A stretch of 50,107 nt of DNA. It comes from Acidobacteriota bacterium (GTDB taxonomy: Bacteria; Acidobacteriota; Terriglobia; Terriglobales; Acidobacteriaceae). The stretch spans positions 1 through 50,107 of the forward strand of contig QHZY01000007.1 of assembly GCA_003224855.1 (NCBI GenBank). The letters run 5' to 3'. The notes beneath the pieces were generated by a model. That model was not told the DNA's origin and did no database searches. It saw only the letters and a program-made list of their open reading frames with translations. Positions 21,240 to 29,829 of the stretch are shown one piece after another; positions within the stretch are counted from its first letter, which is position 1, and the number at the start of each line of letters is the position of its first letter. A program made the position numbers and the translations under genes.

Positions 21240-22216
21240 TACTGGCTGGCGACATTGGAGGCACCAACGCGCGGCTGGCTCTGTTTGATGTCCAGAATGG
21301 CGCCTACAAGCTGGTCTCGGGCTCGGTTTTTCCCAGCCGGCAATACCGTGGGCTGGATGAAATTGTGACTAAATTCGTCTCGGACGGTGAACTTCATCCC
21401 AACCTGGCCTGCTTCGGAGTGGCCGGCCCGGTGCGCAATGGGAAAGTTGAAACCTCCAATCTTCCGTGGGTGGTCGATTCCAAACGCCTGGCCAGCGAGC
21501 TCAGACTTCCCAGCGCGATCCTGATCAACGATCTGGAAGCCAATGCCTGGGGGATCGCCGCGCTCCAGCCCGATGATGTCGTCGTTCTGAACCAGGTCAA
21601 AGACGCTCCGGTAGGAAACAAGGCCGTTATCGCCGCCGGCACCGGCCTGGGCGAGGCCGGCATGTACTGGGACGGAAGCAAGCACCACGTGTTTGCCTCC
21701 GAAGGCGGACACACCGATTTCGCTCCCCGCAACGAGCTTGAAGTTGACCTGCTCAACTATCTTCGCGCTCGCTTCGGCCACGTCAGCTATGAACGAATTG
21801 TTTCCGGACCGGGACTGGTAAACGTCTTTCATTTTCTGCGCGACACCGGCCGTGGCGCTGAGCCTTCCTGGCTCACCGAACAAATGGCCTCCAGCGATCC
21901 CGCCGCCTCCATCTCAATGGCTGCCCTGGCCGGAAAGTGCGGCCTGTGCGAGCATGCCGTTGATCTATTTGTGTCTTTGTATGGTGCCGAGGCGGGAAAT
22001 CTGGCGCTCAAGATCATGGCCACCGGCGGAGTTTATGTGGGCGGTGGCATTGCTCCCAAAATGCTTCCCAAACTGGCCGGACCGCTGTTTATGCAATCGT
22101 TCACCGGCAAAGGGCGCATGCAGACGTTGCTCGAATCAATTCCCGTCAAAGTGATCAAGAATGAAAAGCTTGCACTGCTGGGAGCGGCCCGTTACGCGGT
22201 CGCCAATGCTGCCTGA
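21236..22216 (+). CDS. glk: Glucokinase (Glk family)
   Basis: A 326-residue sugar kinase that phosphorylates glucose with ATP and so supplies the substrate of Zwf. [17 protein letters not shown] is the N-terminal phosphate-binding loop. [28 protein letters not shown] (catalytic Asp), [26 protein letters not shown] and [14 protein letters not shown] follow as in the Pfam Glucokinase family. The C-terminus has [12 protein letters not shown]. The start at 21236 is fixed by the family N-terminus and the ATGA overlap with zwf. The frame is open 66 codons further upstream, but only inside zwf. Confidence 0.93.
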   Translation: MILAGDIGGTNARLALFDVQNGAYKLVSGSVFPSRQYRGLDEIVTKFVSDGELHPNLACFGVAGPVRNGKVETSNLPWVVDSKRLASELRLPSAILINDLEANAWGIAALQPDDVVVLNQVKDAPVGNKAVIAAGTGLGEAGMYWDGSKHHVFASEGGHTDFAPRNELEVDLLNYLRARFGHVSYERIVSGPGLVNVFHFLRDTGRGAEPSWLTEQMASSDPAASISMAALAGKCGLCEHAVDLFVSLYGAEAGNLALKIMATGGVYVGGGIAPKMLPKLAGPLFMQSFTGKGRMQTLLESIPVKVIKNEKLALLGAARYAVANAA

Positions 22217-22259
22217 TGGGAACGGATTCCTGGTTTCAGAGCTGGTTCCAGAACTTGTC

Positions 22260-23087
22260 TCAGAACACCGGCGCCAAGCTGTGTCTCTTCTGATACAGCT
22301 TGCGATCGATTGTCCGCAACAGTTCTTCGCCATCGCTGCCGGTGATGTAAGCCGTGACCGCCCAGGCGAACGATAGTTCGTACTCTTTTCGGCTGTTCAG
22401 GTTCCACTGCTCAACGTCTCTCAGCAGCCGCTGCATGGGGTAGTTGGCCTGCTCTTCATTGGTATCGGGCAGCAACGCCAGAAATTCATCGCTTCCCTGC
22501 CGGAAGACGAGATCGCCACCTCGGAAGACCTTTTTGAGGATGGCCGCAAATTCCACCAGCAGGCGGTCTCCCTCCAGCGCGCCAAATTTGCGGTTGAGTT
22601 CGTGAAAGCGATCAATGTCCATCGAAATCAGCACCAGCGTGGCCCCGGTACGGTTGCAACGCGAGGTTTCCCGCGGAATCAGTTCATTCACCGCGCGGCG
22701 ATTCAGCAGCTGGGTCAAGGGGTCGATCAGCGATAAGCTCTCCAGGCGCTCGTTCAGGACCAGTTCGCGAATCAGAGCATGGCGGGTGGCATTCAGGGCC
22801 CGCTTCTGCGCAATCAGATAAATGTTCCCCAGCACCACCAGCGAGATCAGGCCAAAGAAGAGTTGCGGCAGGTATGCATGTTCTATGCGCACCAGGTGTT
22901 CGGACCACATCAGGTTGGGCCAGACCAGCGCCAGCAGCCCGGAAGTCAGCACCAGGATCAGCAGTATCCCGATCGACCAGAGCTGAAGATCGCGGCCCGA
23001 GAGCTGGTTGATCTCGCCCTGGATTTCCTCCGCGCGAGCCAGCATCGAAGGCTGCACTTTGCGCTCACTTGTGAGTTGCAGATTCAT
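22260..23087 (-). CDS. Membrane GGDEF-domain protein (putative diguanylate cyclase, GSDEF variant)
   Basis: A 275-residue protein. Two TM segments (about 37-58 and 74-96) sit behind a short N-terminal cytoplasmic part. A GGDEF domain follows: SLIDPLTQLLNRRAVNELI, STLVLI-like SMDIDRFHELNRKFGALEGDRLLVEF, and the signature loop RQGSDEFLALLPD. The canonical GG is GS here, a change reported in some active and many inactive cyclases, so activity is uncertain. If active it makes cyclic di-GMP, which the two PilZ proteins in the window could bind. The start MNLQLTSE at 23087 is preferred; the frame also opens at 23135. It converges with glk. Confidence 0.8.
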   Translation of the reverse strand: MNLQLTSERKVQPSMLARAEEIQGEINQLSGRDLQLWSIGILLILVLTSGLLALVWPNLMWSEHLVRIEHAYLPQLFFGLISLVVLGNIYLIAQKRALNATRHALIRELVLNERLESLSLIDPLTQLLNRRAVNELIPRETSRCNRTGATLVLISMDIDRFHELNRKFGALEGDRLLVEFAAILKKVFRGGDLVFRQGSDEFLALLPDTNEEQANYPMQRLLRDVEQWNLNSRKEYELSFAWAVTAYITGSDGEELLRTIDRKLYQKRHSLAPVF

Positions 23088-23210
23088 CCCACGGCCTGCC
23101 CGAGGAAAGCCCGGGCAAGTTAGACCATATCGCAAAGCAGAAAGCGCAGGCGGTGAATCGTTCTCCGCTGAATTACCTTCGTAATGGCGCGCGCGAAGAA
23201 ACTGGGAAGA

Positions 23211-23708
23211 TTAACTGTAACTAACATCCACTAACACGTTGTAGCCTGCGGCGCGGCGGAAGGTGACTTCGACGCGCTGTCCAACCGGAAGCGCGTTACG
23301 CATGTCCCCTTCGAATACCAGAAAAGGAGCGGCGGGCGGCTTGCCCTGAAACTTAACAATCGATTTGTTGGGCTGGCCAACCCCTGACTCGTAAAACTCC
23401 ACGCTTTCAACCACTCCGCGTTCGACCCCCGAGCCGGAAGAAGCTTTGCCGGCCCCCAATGAGGGGGAGAAACTGGGCCCTCCGCCTTTACGCCACTGCC
23501 ATACTTCAAACAGCGCAGTGGTCCCCACGATACCGGACATGGTCAGCAGTATCAGCGACATGAACAGACCATCGACCGTGAACAGTGTTCCAGAAACCAG
23601 AATCCAGCCGATTCCCGCTAGCGGAACCAGGGCAAGCAGAAGCGAAATAGCAATCAGCAGCATAAGTAACCGGGTGCCCGCGCGCGCAGGCTGCGGAGCG
23701 ACGAGCAA
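23211..23708 (-). CDS. Two-TM membrane protein, DUF3592-like
   Basis: A 165-residue protein with two adjacent hydrophobic segments (about 12-35 and 40-66, with MLLIAISLLLALVPLAGIGW as the first). A soluble C-terminal part follows with RGVVESVEFYESGVG, LVFEGDMRNALPVGQRVEV and a final VTFRR...VLVDVSYS. The pattern of a modest beta domain after two TM helices, with phrases such as 'VGQRVEVTF', recalls the DUF3592 family. The function is unknown. Confidence 0.55.
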   Translation of the reverse strand: MLVAPQPARAGTRLLMLLIAISLLLALVPLAGIGWILVSGTLFTVDGLFMSLILLTMSGIVGTTALFEVWQWRKGGGPSFSPSLGAGKASSGSGVERGVVESVEFYESGVGQPNKSIVKFQGKPPAAPFLVFEGDMRNALPVGQRVEVTFRRAAGYNVLVDVSYS

Positions 23709-23759
23709 CAGATTAGCAAAAACCGCGCTGGCTGTTAAGAATCGCGCTGGTGCATCCGC

Positions 23760-24167
23760 TCAGGCGCAGGTATCGCGCCAGTCCCCGATTTCGCGCAAGC
23801 CTTCGGCGCGGGTCTGTTCGAACAATCGCACCCGGTGTCGCGCGTGCTCAAACTCGTGGATGTCGGCCCATACTTCGGCTCGCCATGCCTCATCGTGGGC
23901 CGCGGATTCTCCGCAGGTGGCGCAGCGGGTATGCAGCCGGCGATTGACCCGCGGGGGAGCGGTGGAAGGCGCTAATTCCAGAAAAATGCAGCGCACCTCC
24001 TGTATCTCATCGTTCTCCCCAATAATGTGTTCGTAGCGCAGCAGGTAGCCGAAGCCTAATTTTCGTGCTTCCTGCTCGGCTTCATTCCTGCTTTGAAAGG
24101 GTCCATATTCGGCCCGCAACTGCTCAGTCGAGTCGCAAGCCATCCAGAAAGTTTCTTTGTAAGCCAT
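23760..24167 (-). CDS. Conserved small protein with a CxxC motif, unknown function
   Basis: A 135-residue soluble protein. The N-terminal half reads as an alpha/beta unit (MAYKETFWMACDSTEQLRAEYG, then NEAEQEARKLGFGYLLRYEHI). A loop with RRLHTRCATCGESAAH could bind metal together with nearby His residues. The C-terminal helix is charged (DIHEFEHARHRVRLFEQTRAE). No family is recognised. It appears to be a stand-alone gene, 51 bp downstream of which lies the DUF3592-like gene on the same strand. Confidence 0.6.
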   Translation of the reverse strand: MAYKETFWMACDSTEQLRAEYGPFQSRNEAEQEARKLGFGYLLRYEHIIGENDEIQEVRCIFLELAPSTAPPRVNRRLHTRCATCGESAAHDEAWRAEVWADIHEFEHARHRVRLFEQTRAEGLREIGDWRDTCA

Positions 24168-24477
24168 CAGTCCTCAATTTCGCGAAGGCTCGACGGTGGG
24201 GCCGAGGCCGTGGGGGACTTGGACCAACCACAGTGCAATCGCACCGCCGCTTCAGCCGGTCTAACTGAATGTATTTTCATCGACTTACAAGTGGCACAAA
24301 CTGTTCGCAAGCGGTCGGCTGCAAGCTTTTTCAGTTGCCGTGCTTTCCCTCTTCTCTTTCAGGCGCTCCCGCGCTTGGTATGGGCCTTCACGGAATAGTC
24401 ACTTGGCGCTTGCATCTGGGTTGCAGTAACATCTCGAAACTCCCCTAATTTCAGCGGAAGGAATCGACACTCTCTCC
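24168..24477. other. 310-bp divergent intergenic region
   Basis: This lies between the CxxC small protein (minus strand) and the tandem PilZ gene (plus strand) and must carry both promoters. No convincing open frame, hairpin with T-run or repeat is seen. A sequence resembling a sigma-54 site was examined and rejected because its spacing is wrong. Confidence 0.4.
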
Positions 24478-25125
24478 ATGGGCCTGCGCCGCGAGCCACG
24501 TACGCGCATGCGCGTGGCGGTGCGCATCTTCGGTACCGACCACAACGGCCGCACCTTCTCGCAAAACGTGTATACCTCGGATGTGAGCCGTTCGGGCGCC
24601 AGGCTGGAGTCGGTTCCGGTGGAGGTTGCGGTTGGAGAGACCCTCGGCTTGAGCTATCAGTCAAACCGCGGCCGCTTCCAGGTGAAATGGATGGCGGGCG
24701 CCGAAGGACAACGAACCCTCGGGCTGCAGAATGTCGCTCCCGAAAAGCCATTGTGGGACTTCTCCTTGCCGCCGCCCGCGCCCGATAACTATAGGTCCGC
24801 AAGCGGCAGTGATCGCCGCCGGCATGCGCGGATGAAATCGGTCAACTCGGTCGAATTGCATGCTGACTCGCAAGGAGCTCCCATCTGGGGCAAAGCCTCT
24901 GACCTGAGTGCGGGTGGCTGCTTCGTCGAGATGCCGATGCCGCTCAAAAAAGACACCCGGCTCAAGATCGGCCTGTGGCTTGGTCAAGAGAAGTTGTGGC
25001 TGGAGGGCAAGGTCGCGAGCAGCCGGCCCGGATTCGGGATCGGCATTGAATTCCTGCCCGCCGCAGGCGCTGACGCCGACAAGCTGCGCGAATTTCTGAG
25101 CGGCATCGCCCGGAAACGCTGGTAG
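24478..25125 (+). CDS. Tandem PilZ-domain protein
   Basis: A 215-residue protein made of two PilZ-like units. Unit 1 (about 1-85) begins RREPRTRMRVAVRIFG and has DVSRSGARLESVPV. Unit 2 (about 115-215) begins DRRRHARMKSVNSVEL and has DLSAGGCFVEMPM. Both carry RxxxR-type arginines and a D-x-S-x-x-G motif, so both could bind cyclic di-GMP. There is no TM or signal peptide, and no enzyme domain. The second unit is very like the PilZ domain of the protein at 15378, including the GLWL...WLEG strand. Confidence 0.85.
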   Translation: MGLRREPRTRMRVAVRIFGTDHNGRTFSQNVYTSDVSRSGARLESVPVEVAVGETLGLSYQSNRGRFQVKWMAGAEGQRTLGLQNVAPEKPLWDFSLPPPAPDNYRSASGSDRRRHARMKSVNSVELHADSQGAPIWGKASDLSAGGCFVEMPMPLKKDTRLKIGLWLGQEKLWLEGKVASSRPGFGIGIEFLPAAGADADKLREFLSGIARKRW

Positions 25126-25169
25126 CGCTTAAAAAGCCGCCAGCGCCGCCTGCCCGCCTGCCGTGACCG

Positions 25170-25394
25170 TCAATCCGACCGCCACCTTCCATTCCTCACC
25201 CCGTGACTGGCCACATACATGGCCAGCTCCAGCCGGCTCCATACTCCCAGTTTGTCGAAGGTATTGCGCAGGTAATTCTTGACCACCTGCTCGGTGGTCC
25301 CCAGCGCTTCCCCAATTTCACGGTTGGTCATGCCCTTCCACACCAGCGTGGCCACCTGAACTTCTTTTACTGTCAGCCGCTCACACGGTTGCAT
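25170..25394 (-). CDS. LuxR-type HTH-only protein, second of an overlapping pair
   Basis: A 74-residue protein that is almost entirely a LuxR/GerE helix-turn-helix: LTVKEVQVATLVWKGMTNRE, IGEALGTTEQVVKNYLRNTFDKLGV, then SRLELAMYVASHG. It has no receiver or ligand-binding domain. By family knowledge such orphan HTH proteins bind DNA as dimers. Its start lies 22 bp inside the end of the upstream HTH gene, so translation is probably coupled. Confidence 0.75.
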   Translation of the reverse strand: MQPCERLTVKEVQVATLVWKGMTNREIGEALGTTEQVVKNYLRNTFDKLGVWSRLELAMYVASHGVRNGRWRSD

Positions 25395-25615
25395 AATGCG
25401 CTCTGCTCCTTCAGGAACATGGCGGTTGCCAGCTTAACCCGCTTCCGTCCATCGCGAATTCCGGCGCGCAGGAACAGGGTGCGCAAATGCTGCTTCACGG
25501 TGCGCGGGCTGATGCTTAACTGGCTGGCAATTTCCTTGTTGCTGCATCCTTGCACCAACAGCCTTAACACCTGCTCATCCCGCGGCGTGATTTTGATCTG
25601 ACTCAAGTTCAACAT
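25373..25615 (-). CDS. LuxR-type HTH-only protein, first of an overlapping pair
   Basis: An 80-residue protein consisting of a LuxR-type DNA-binding domain: ITPRDEQVLRLLVQGCSNKEI, ASQLSISPRTVKQHLRTLFLRAGI, then DGRKRVKLATAMF. It has no partner domain. Although similar in fold to the overlapping downstream protein, the recognition helices differ (SPRTVKQHLRT against TEQVVKNYLRN). This suggests different DNA targets or a heterodimer. It is divergent from the response-regulator gene at 25842. Confidence 0.75.
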   Translation of the reverse strand: MLNLSQIKITPRDEQVLRLLVQGCSNKEIASQLSISPRTVKQHLRTLFLRAGIRDGRKRVKLATAMFLKEQSALCNRVSG

Positions 25616-25763
25616 GATTTGCCCTCACCTTTTCCTTCGCGGCCTCACTTGCCGAAAAGCAATTCTTTCGCCATACCTTCGCCATCGTGACCAGCCCGCG
25701 AAACTTCCGTGGTTGCACCATTTTCACTCCCCGCTGCGGCATCCCGGGCAGACGATTTGTCCG

Positions 25764-25779
25764 CAAGCGGAACCGCTTG
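25764..25779. promoter_or_regulatory. Palindrome upstream of the response-regulator gene
   Basis: The inverted repeat CAAGCGG-AA-CCGCTTG at 25764-25779 lies about 60 bp before the regulator's start and between divergent regulatory genes. This is a reasonable place for an operator. Which protein binds is not known. Confidence 0.35.
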
Positions 25780-25841
25780 TTCCAATTTGGTCCGCGTATT
25801 AAGGTGGAAAAAGATCAGCGGATCGCAGTTGACGGGCGCTT

Positions 25842-26513
25842 ATGCGAGTTCTGATCGTGGAAGACGAGAGCCGCTTGGCGGAAAACATCGCGCGCAGCCT
25901 GCGCGAAATCGCCGGCTACGCGGTGGATCTTGCGGCCGACGGCCCGCAGGGCTTGCAGCTGGCTTCCCGCAATGCTTATGACCTGATCATCCTCGATCTG
26001 ATGCTTCCCGGCTTTGACGGCCGCCAACTGCTGGTACAGCTGCGCGAGGCCGGCCAGCAGACTCCGGTTCTGATCCTTACCGCCCGCGATGACAAGGAGT
26101 CGCTGGTCGCCCTGCTCAACTCCGGGGCTGACGACTACCTGACCAAGCCCTTCGACCTGGGCGAATTGCTGGCCCGGGCCAAGGTCCTGATCCGGCGCGG
26201 CAAAGGACAACCCTCTCCACTGTTAACCGTAGGCGATCTACAAATCAACACCGTGGACCACACCGTACGGCGCGGTGAGCGTGCGATTACGCTTACTGCG
26301 ATGGAGTACCGGGTGCTCGAGTACCTGGCCCATCGATCAGGCGCGGTGGTCTCAAAGTCGGAACTGCTCGAGCATCTCTACGATTACAACTGGGAGAAAT
26401 TCAGCAACGTCATCGAAGTCTATATCTCCGGACTGCGCCGGAAGCTGAATGACGGCAAGCAGCGGCAGCTGATCCACACGCTGCGCAACCAGGGATACAC
26501 GCTGCAGGAATAA
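25842..26513 (+). CDS. OmpR/PhoB-family response regulator
   Basis: A 223-residue protein. The receiver domain (1-115) starts MRVLIVEDESRLAENIAR with the acidic pocket, has the phospho-acceptor Asp52 in DLIILDLMLPGFDG, and has Lys in DDYLTKPFDLGELLAR. The C-terminal winged-helix domain (about 125-222) has RGERAITLTAMEYRVLEYL, VVSKSELLEHLYDYNWEKFSNVIEVYISGLRRKL (named only by its parts) and TLRNQGYTL. The stop and the next start overlap in TAATG. It is the DNA-binding partner of the adjacent kinase. Confidence 0.93.
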   Translation: MRVLIVEDESRLAENIARSLREIAGYAVDLAADGPQGLQLASRNAYDLIILDLMLPGFDGRQLLVQLREAGQQTPVLILTARDDKESLVALLNSGADDYLTKPFDLGELLARAKVLIRRGKGQPSPLLTVGDLQINTVDHTVRRGERAITLTAMEYRVLEYLAHRSGAVVSKSELLEHLYDYNWEKFSNVIEVYISGLRRKLNDGKQRQLIHTLRNQGYTLQE

Positions 26514-27973
26514 TGCGTCGCAACTCGATTCAAAACCGCCTGATCGCCAGCGTGCTGCTATCGCAAGCCTTGCTGACCATAGGACTGGCGGTCACCGGGG
26601 TGGCTTACACTTATTGGCGGCTGCTCTCCACGCTCGACAGCGGAATGCAGTCGCACGCGCTGCGGATCGGGGCGCTGGTGCGCTATGTGGACAACAGCAA
26701 CGGCAAAGTCTACTTCGATGACAGCCTGCTGCCGCCTCCACTCGATCCCGAGCGCCCGGACCTGTTTGTAGTTTGGGCCAGCCGATCGGGCCTGCTCTTT
26801 CGCTCCCCGGGCTGGCCGGAAGGACTCGAGCTACAGCCGGGAGAAGACCTGCACTGGAATCTGGAATATGCGGGCACGCCTTACCACGCATTGCGGCTGA
26901 CCAGGGTAAAAATTCTCGATCGAGGTGAGGGCCGCGCCTTCCGGCCGCAGACCCTGACCATCATCTACGCTTCACCGACCAGCCATCTGCGGCAGCAGGT
27001 AAAGGCAGCCGGGGCCTATATCGCGCTCATCAGCCTGGGCCTGATGCTTTTAACCCTGGGGCTGGCATTTGCGGGAGTGCGCAGCGGTCTGCGTCCGCTA
27101 CAGACGCTGGCCTCACAGGCCGGCCTGGTGTCGGCCCGCAACTGGGAACTGCGCATACCCTCGCAGGTCGAACAGGTCGAAGAATTGCGTCCACTGGTCG
27201 AAGCCATGACCCAGATGCTCGATCGCTTACGGCGGTCATTTGAATTGCAGCGACAGTTCCTGGCCAGCGCCGCCCACGAACTGAAAACTCCGGTGGCAGT
27301 GCTCAAATCGACCCTGCAGCAGACCCTGCAACGTCCGCGAAACAATGAAGAGTACCAGCTGGCGCTGGAACATTCTTTAGAGGACCTGGGACGCCTCGAA
27401 CAGTTACTGCTCTCCATGCTGCGGCTGGCCCGTGCCGAGCAATGGGCGGAAGGCGCTCTGCGGCGCGATCTTGAAGAAATCGATATTGCTTCCACTTTGC
27501 TGGAGGCGATGGAGCGTGCGCAGCCGCTGGCCGAAGCCCACCATGTCCGCATCGATTTAGCCGAGGCGGGCGGGTTGATTTTTCGCGCCGACCCGGAAGA
27601 TTTGCAGACGGTGTGGTCCAACCTGCTCGAGAATGCCATCCGCTACAGTCCAGAAGGATCGACCATCGAGCTCAAACTGGGTCGCGAAGCGGACCGCCTG
27701 GAAGTGCAAGTCAGTGATCACGGGGCCGGCGTTCCCGCCAAGGACTTGCCTCATATTTTCGAGCGCTTTTACCGGGGGGACGGCTCGCGCACCCGGGGGA
27801 GCGGCGGCTTCGGCCTGGGTCTGGCAATCGCCCGGGCGCTGGTAGAAGCCTACGGAGGCACGATCCGGGCCGAGAGCGGGCCGGGTCACGGAACGCGCAT
27901 GACGGTGACTCTGCCTGCCGATCGCAATCCGGTAGCGCCACCCGGCGAGAAAACACCTGATGTCGCTTCATAA
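26513..27973 (+). CDS. Membrane sensor histidine kinase
   Basis: A 486-residue inner-membrane kinase. TM1 is at about 9-33. A periplasmic sensor region of about 130 residues follows, then TM2 at about 166-190 and a HAMP-like linker. The dimerisation domain has SAAHELKTPVAVLKSTL with the phospho-acceptor His255. The ATPase domain has NLLENAIRYSPEG (N box), DHGAGVPAKDLPHIFERFYRG (G1 and F boxes) and GFGLGLAIARALVEAYGG (G2). It starts in a TAATG overlap with the regulator. The ligand is unknown. The C-terminal tail is Pro-rich. Confidence 0.92.
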   Translation: MRRNSIQNRLIASVLLSQALLTIGLAVTGVAYTYWRLLSTLDSGMQSHALRIGALVRYVDNSNGKVYFDDSLLPPPLDPERPDLFVVWASRSGLLFRSPGWPEGLELQPGEDLHWNLEYAGTPYHALRLTRVKILDRGEGRAFRPQTLTIIYASPTSHLRQQVKAAGAYIALISLGLMLLTLGLAFAGVRSGLRPLQTLASQAGLVSARNWELRIPSQVEQVEELRPLVEAMTQMLDRLRRSFELQRQFLASAAHELKTPVAVLKSTLQQTLQRPRNNEEYQLALEHSLEDLGRLEQLLLSMLRLARAEQWAEGALRRDLEEIDIASTLLEAMERAQPLAEAHHVRIDLAEAGGLIFRADPEDLQTVWSNLLENAIRYSPEGSTIELKLGREADRLEVQVSDHGAGVPAKDLPHIFERFYRGDGSRTRGSGGFGLGLAIARALVEAYGGTIRAESGPGHGTRMTVTLPADRNPVAPPGEKTPDVAS

Positions 27974-28147
27974 TCCATTGTGTGCAGAAGATTGCATCCT
28001 GCTTCAGGAGCTGCTAAGCGATGCCATATCGTTCCGCGGGTTCTTGCCTTTATTGCAGTGAATGGCACGTTGGTGGCACAGATTTGGACGCCCGATTGCA
28101 CTAAAATAGGCGGATCAGTGTCCTCATTGAGGCAAGAACTCTCGCCG

Positions 28148-29794
28148 ATGCCGCAAACCTACACCAGCCCGGCGCATACCACGCCGCTTGATGAACGCTC
28201 GTTCGAACAATTACTGGCGGCCGCCTTTGTCATTCAGGAGCACAATAAAAGAACCGATAAGCGGATCGACCAACCAGCACCGCGTGCCGCTTTTGATTTC
28301 ACGCGAGCGGTTTCAGCGGCGGCGGCATTGCAAGAAGAGATTGCTGCGGGAACCCTGGATCTGCCCGCCGCCGCCCGCGTGATTGCGGAGCGCGCATTAC
28401 AAGTGATGCACGCGCAGGGAGCGGCGGTCGGCATTGTGGTGGATGAATTCCTGACCTACATCGGGGCAGCAGGTACTGCGGCTGGTGATAGCGGACGAAA
28501 ATTCGCGGTTCCTCAATCCCTGCCCGCCCACTGCATTCTGAAAGGTGAACCGCTGCAGTACTCAAACTCCCAGAGTCTGGCGCGCGGGTTTGCAGGCAGA
28601 AACGACCTGCAGTCACTGCTCGCTGCCCCCGTCATGCAGAAAGGGACTGTGCTCGGGGTTTTGGAGCTGCGCTTTTCCGCGACTCGCGCTTTTTCTGCTG
28701 AAGAAATACGCGCCGCCGAGCTGTTTGCCGGATCAGTGAATCTCGCCATCACCACCGCCGCCAGGAAGCATGCTGCCGATTTCGGCGATTCGCCAGCCCC
28801 CGCTGTGCCGGTCAGTTCCGCCGATCTTCAGGGTTCGCGAGCGCCGGCTGTGCCGCTGAGCTCTCCGGTCCAGCCGCTGCCGGAAGTACCGCTTGCCGAA
28901 ACTATCGCGCTGCATGGTGCAACGGAAGCTGCCGCAGATCTGGAAACCGATTCAGAAACAGATTCAGAACCGATCGAAACTCTCTGCGCCAGTTGCGGAA
29001 GAGTTCTTTTTTCCTGGGAATCAATTTGCGCACGCTGCGGGACCAGGAAAGAGGACCGCGCAAGCGCTCCGCCGCTCACCCCGTTTGGTGCTGAGGAAGA
29101 CTCTGTACCCTCACAATTTAGCGCGGAACTGGGCTCCTCGAATGGGGATGGCAATAACGATCGCAACTACAACGACGTCTCAGAGATTGGGGAGGACTCT
29201 GCCCTGATCACCGGTGCAGCGCTCGACCAGGCTCGGCGTGAGCAGCACCCGCCAGAGGCATTGGCTTTAGCCGAGCCGGTCCGCATCGTTCCTGCTGAAC
29301 CCGCAGGCGGCGAAGGTTCTGCGGCCATTGAGCCAGCTTATCCCTGGAGCTCCGCGCAGAAAGCCCGCGAATGGTTTGATGGCTTGCGTGAGCAGCAGCA
29401 TCCGGCATTCACCAGGCTAGAAGATTTCTGGGAGTCGCAACGGGCGAACGTCTGGCTGGGTGCGGCCGCACTGATTCTGTTGTTTGCCATTGTCCAGTTT
29501 TTTGCGTCGCCAGGCACGCCTGCGCCGGTCGCGGACACCAGCAGTAAAGTTGCCGCGCCTCAATTGACGTTCTTCGAGGGCCTGATGGTCAGCATGGGCC
29601 TGGCAGAAGCGCCACCCGCGGTCTCCTCCTACGCCGGAAATCCGCAAGCCCGGGTTTGGGTGGACACGCGCACCGCACTCTACTACTGCGAAGGCGCCGG
29701 GCAATATGGCAAGACTCCGGGTGGAAAGTTCACCACCCAGCGCGATGCCCAGCAGGACCAGTTCGAGCCTGCCCACCGCAAGGTCTGTCCTTAA
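28148..29794 (+). CDS. GAF-domain protein with zinc ribbon and C-terminal membrane anchor
   Basis: A 548-residue protein. A GAF-like domain occupies about 55-210 (AARVIAERALQVMHAQGAAVGI, LQSLLAAPVMQKGTVLGVLELRF, FSAEEIRAAELFAGSVNLAI). A long, acidic, Pro/Ala-rich linker follows, interrupted by a zinc ribbon starting at Cys280 (CASCG...ICARCG). A TM segment lies at about 434-452. The C-terminal domain ends with NPQARVWVDTRTALYYCEG and a Cys near the stop. ATG 28148 is chosen because the 56 codons upstream look like intergenic DNA. GAF domains sense small molecules or redox state; here the ligand is unknown. It follows the two-component operon by 174 bp. Confidence 0.7.
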   Translation: MPQTYTSPAHTTPLDERSFEQLLAAAFVIQEHNKRTDKRIDQPAPRAAFDFTRAVSAAAALQEEIAAGTLDLPAAARVIAERALQVMHAQGAAVGIVVDEFLTYIGAAGTAAGDSGRKFAVPQSLPAHCILKGEPLQYSNSQSLARGFAGRNDLQSLLAAPVMQKGTVLGVLELRFSATRAFSAEEIRAAELFAGSVNLAITTAARKHAADFGDSPAPAVPVSSADLQGSRAPAVPLSSPVQPLPEVPLAETIALHGATEAAADLETDSETDSEPIETLCASCGRVLFSWESICARCGTRKEDRASAPPLTPFGAEEDSVPSQFSAELGSSNGDGNNDRNYNDVSEIGEDSALITGAALDQARREQHPPEALALAEPVRIVPAEPAGGEGSAAIEPAYPWSSAQKAREWFDGLREQQHPAFTRLEDFWESQRANVWLGAAALILLFAIVQFFASPGTPAPVADTSSKVAAPQLTFFEGLMVSMGLAEAPPAVSSYAGNPQARVWVDTRTALYYCEGAGQYGKTPGGKFTTQRDAQQDQFEPAHRKVCP

Positions 29795-29829
29795 CCTTAA
29801 CCTTTCAATCTTTCGCTCGCGATCGCGAT

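Noticed and set aside
24292-24309. Sigma-54-like promoter (TGGCAC ... TCGCA) before the tandem PilZ gene
   Set aside because: The distance between the GG and GC elements is about two bases too long and the -12 element lacks TTGC, so it does not fit the strict sigma-54 spacing.
27980-28147. Upstream 56 codons of the GAF protein
   Set aside because: The text is not protein-like and no ribosome site precedes the first ATG, so ATG 28148 is preferred.
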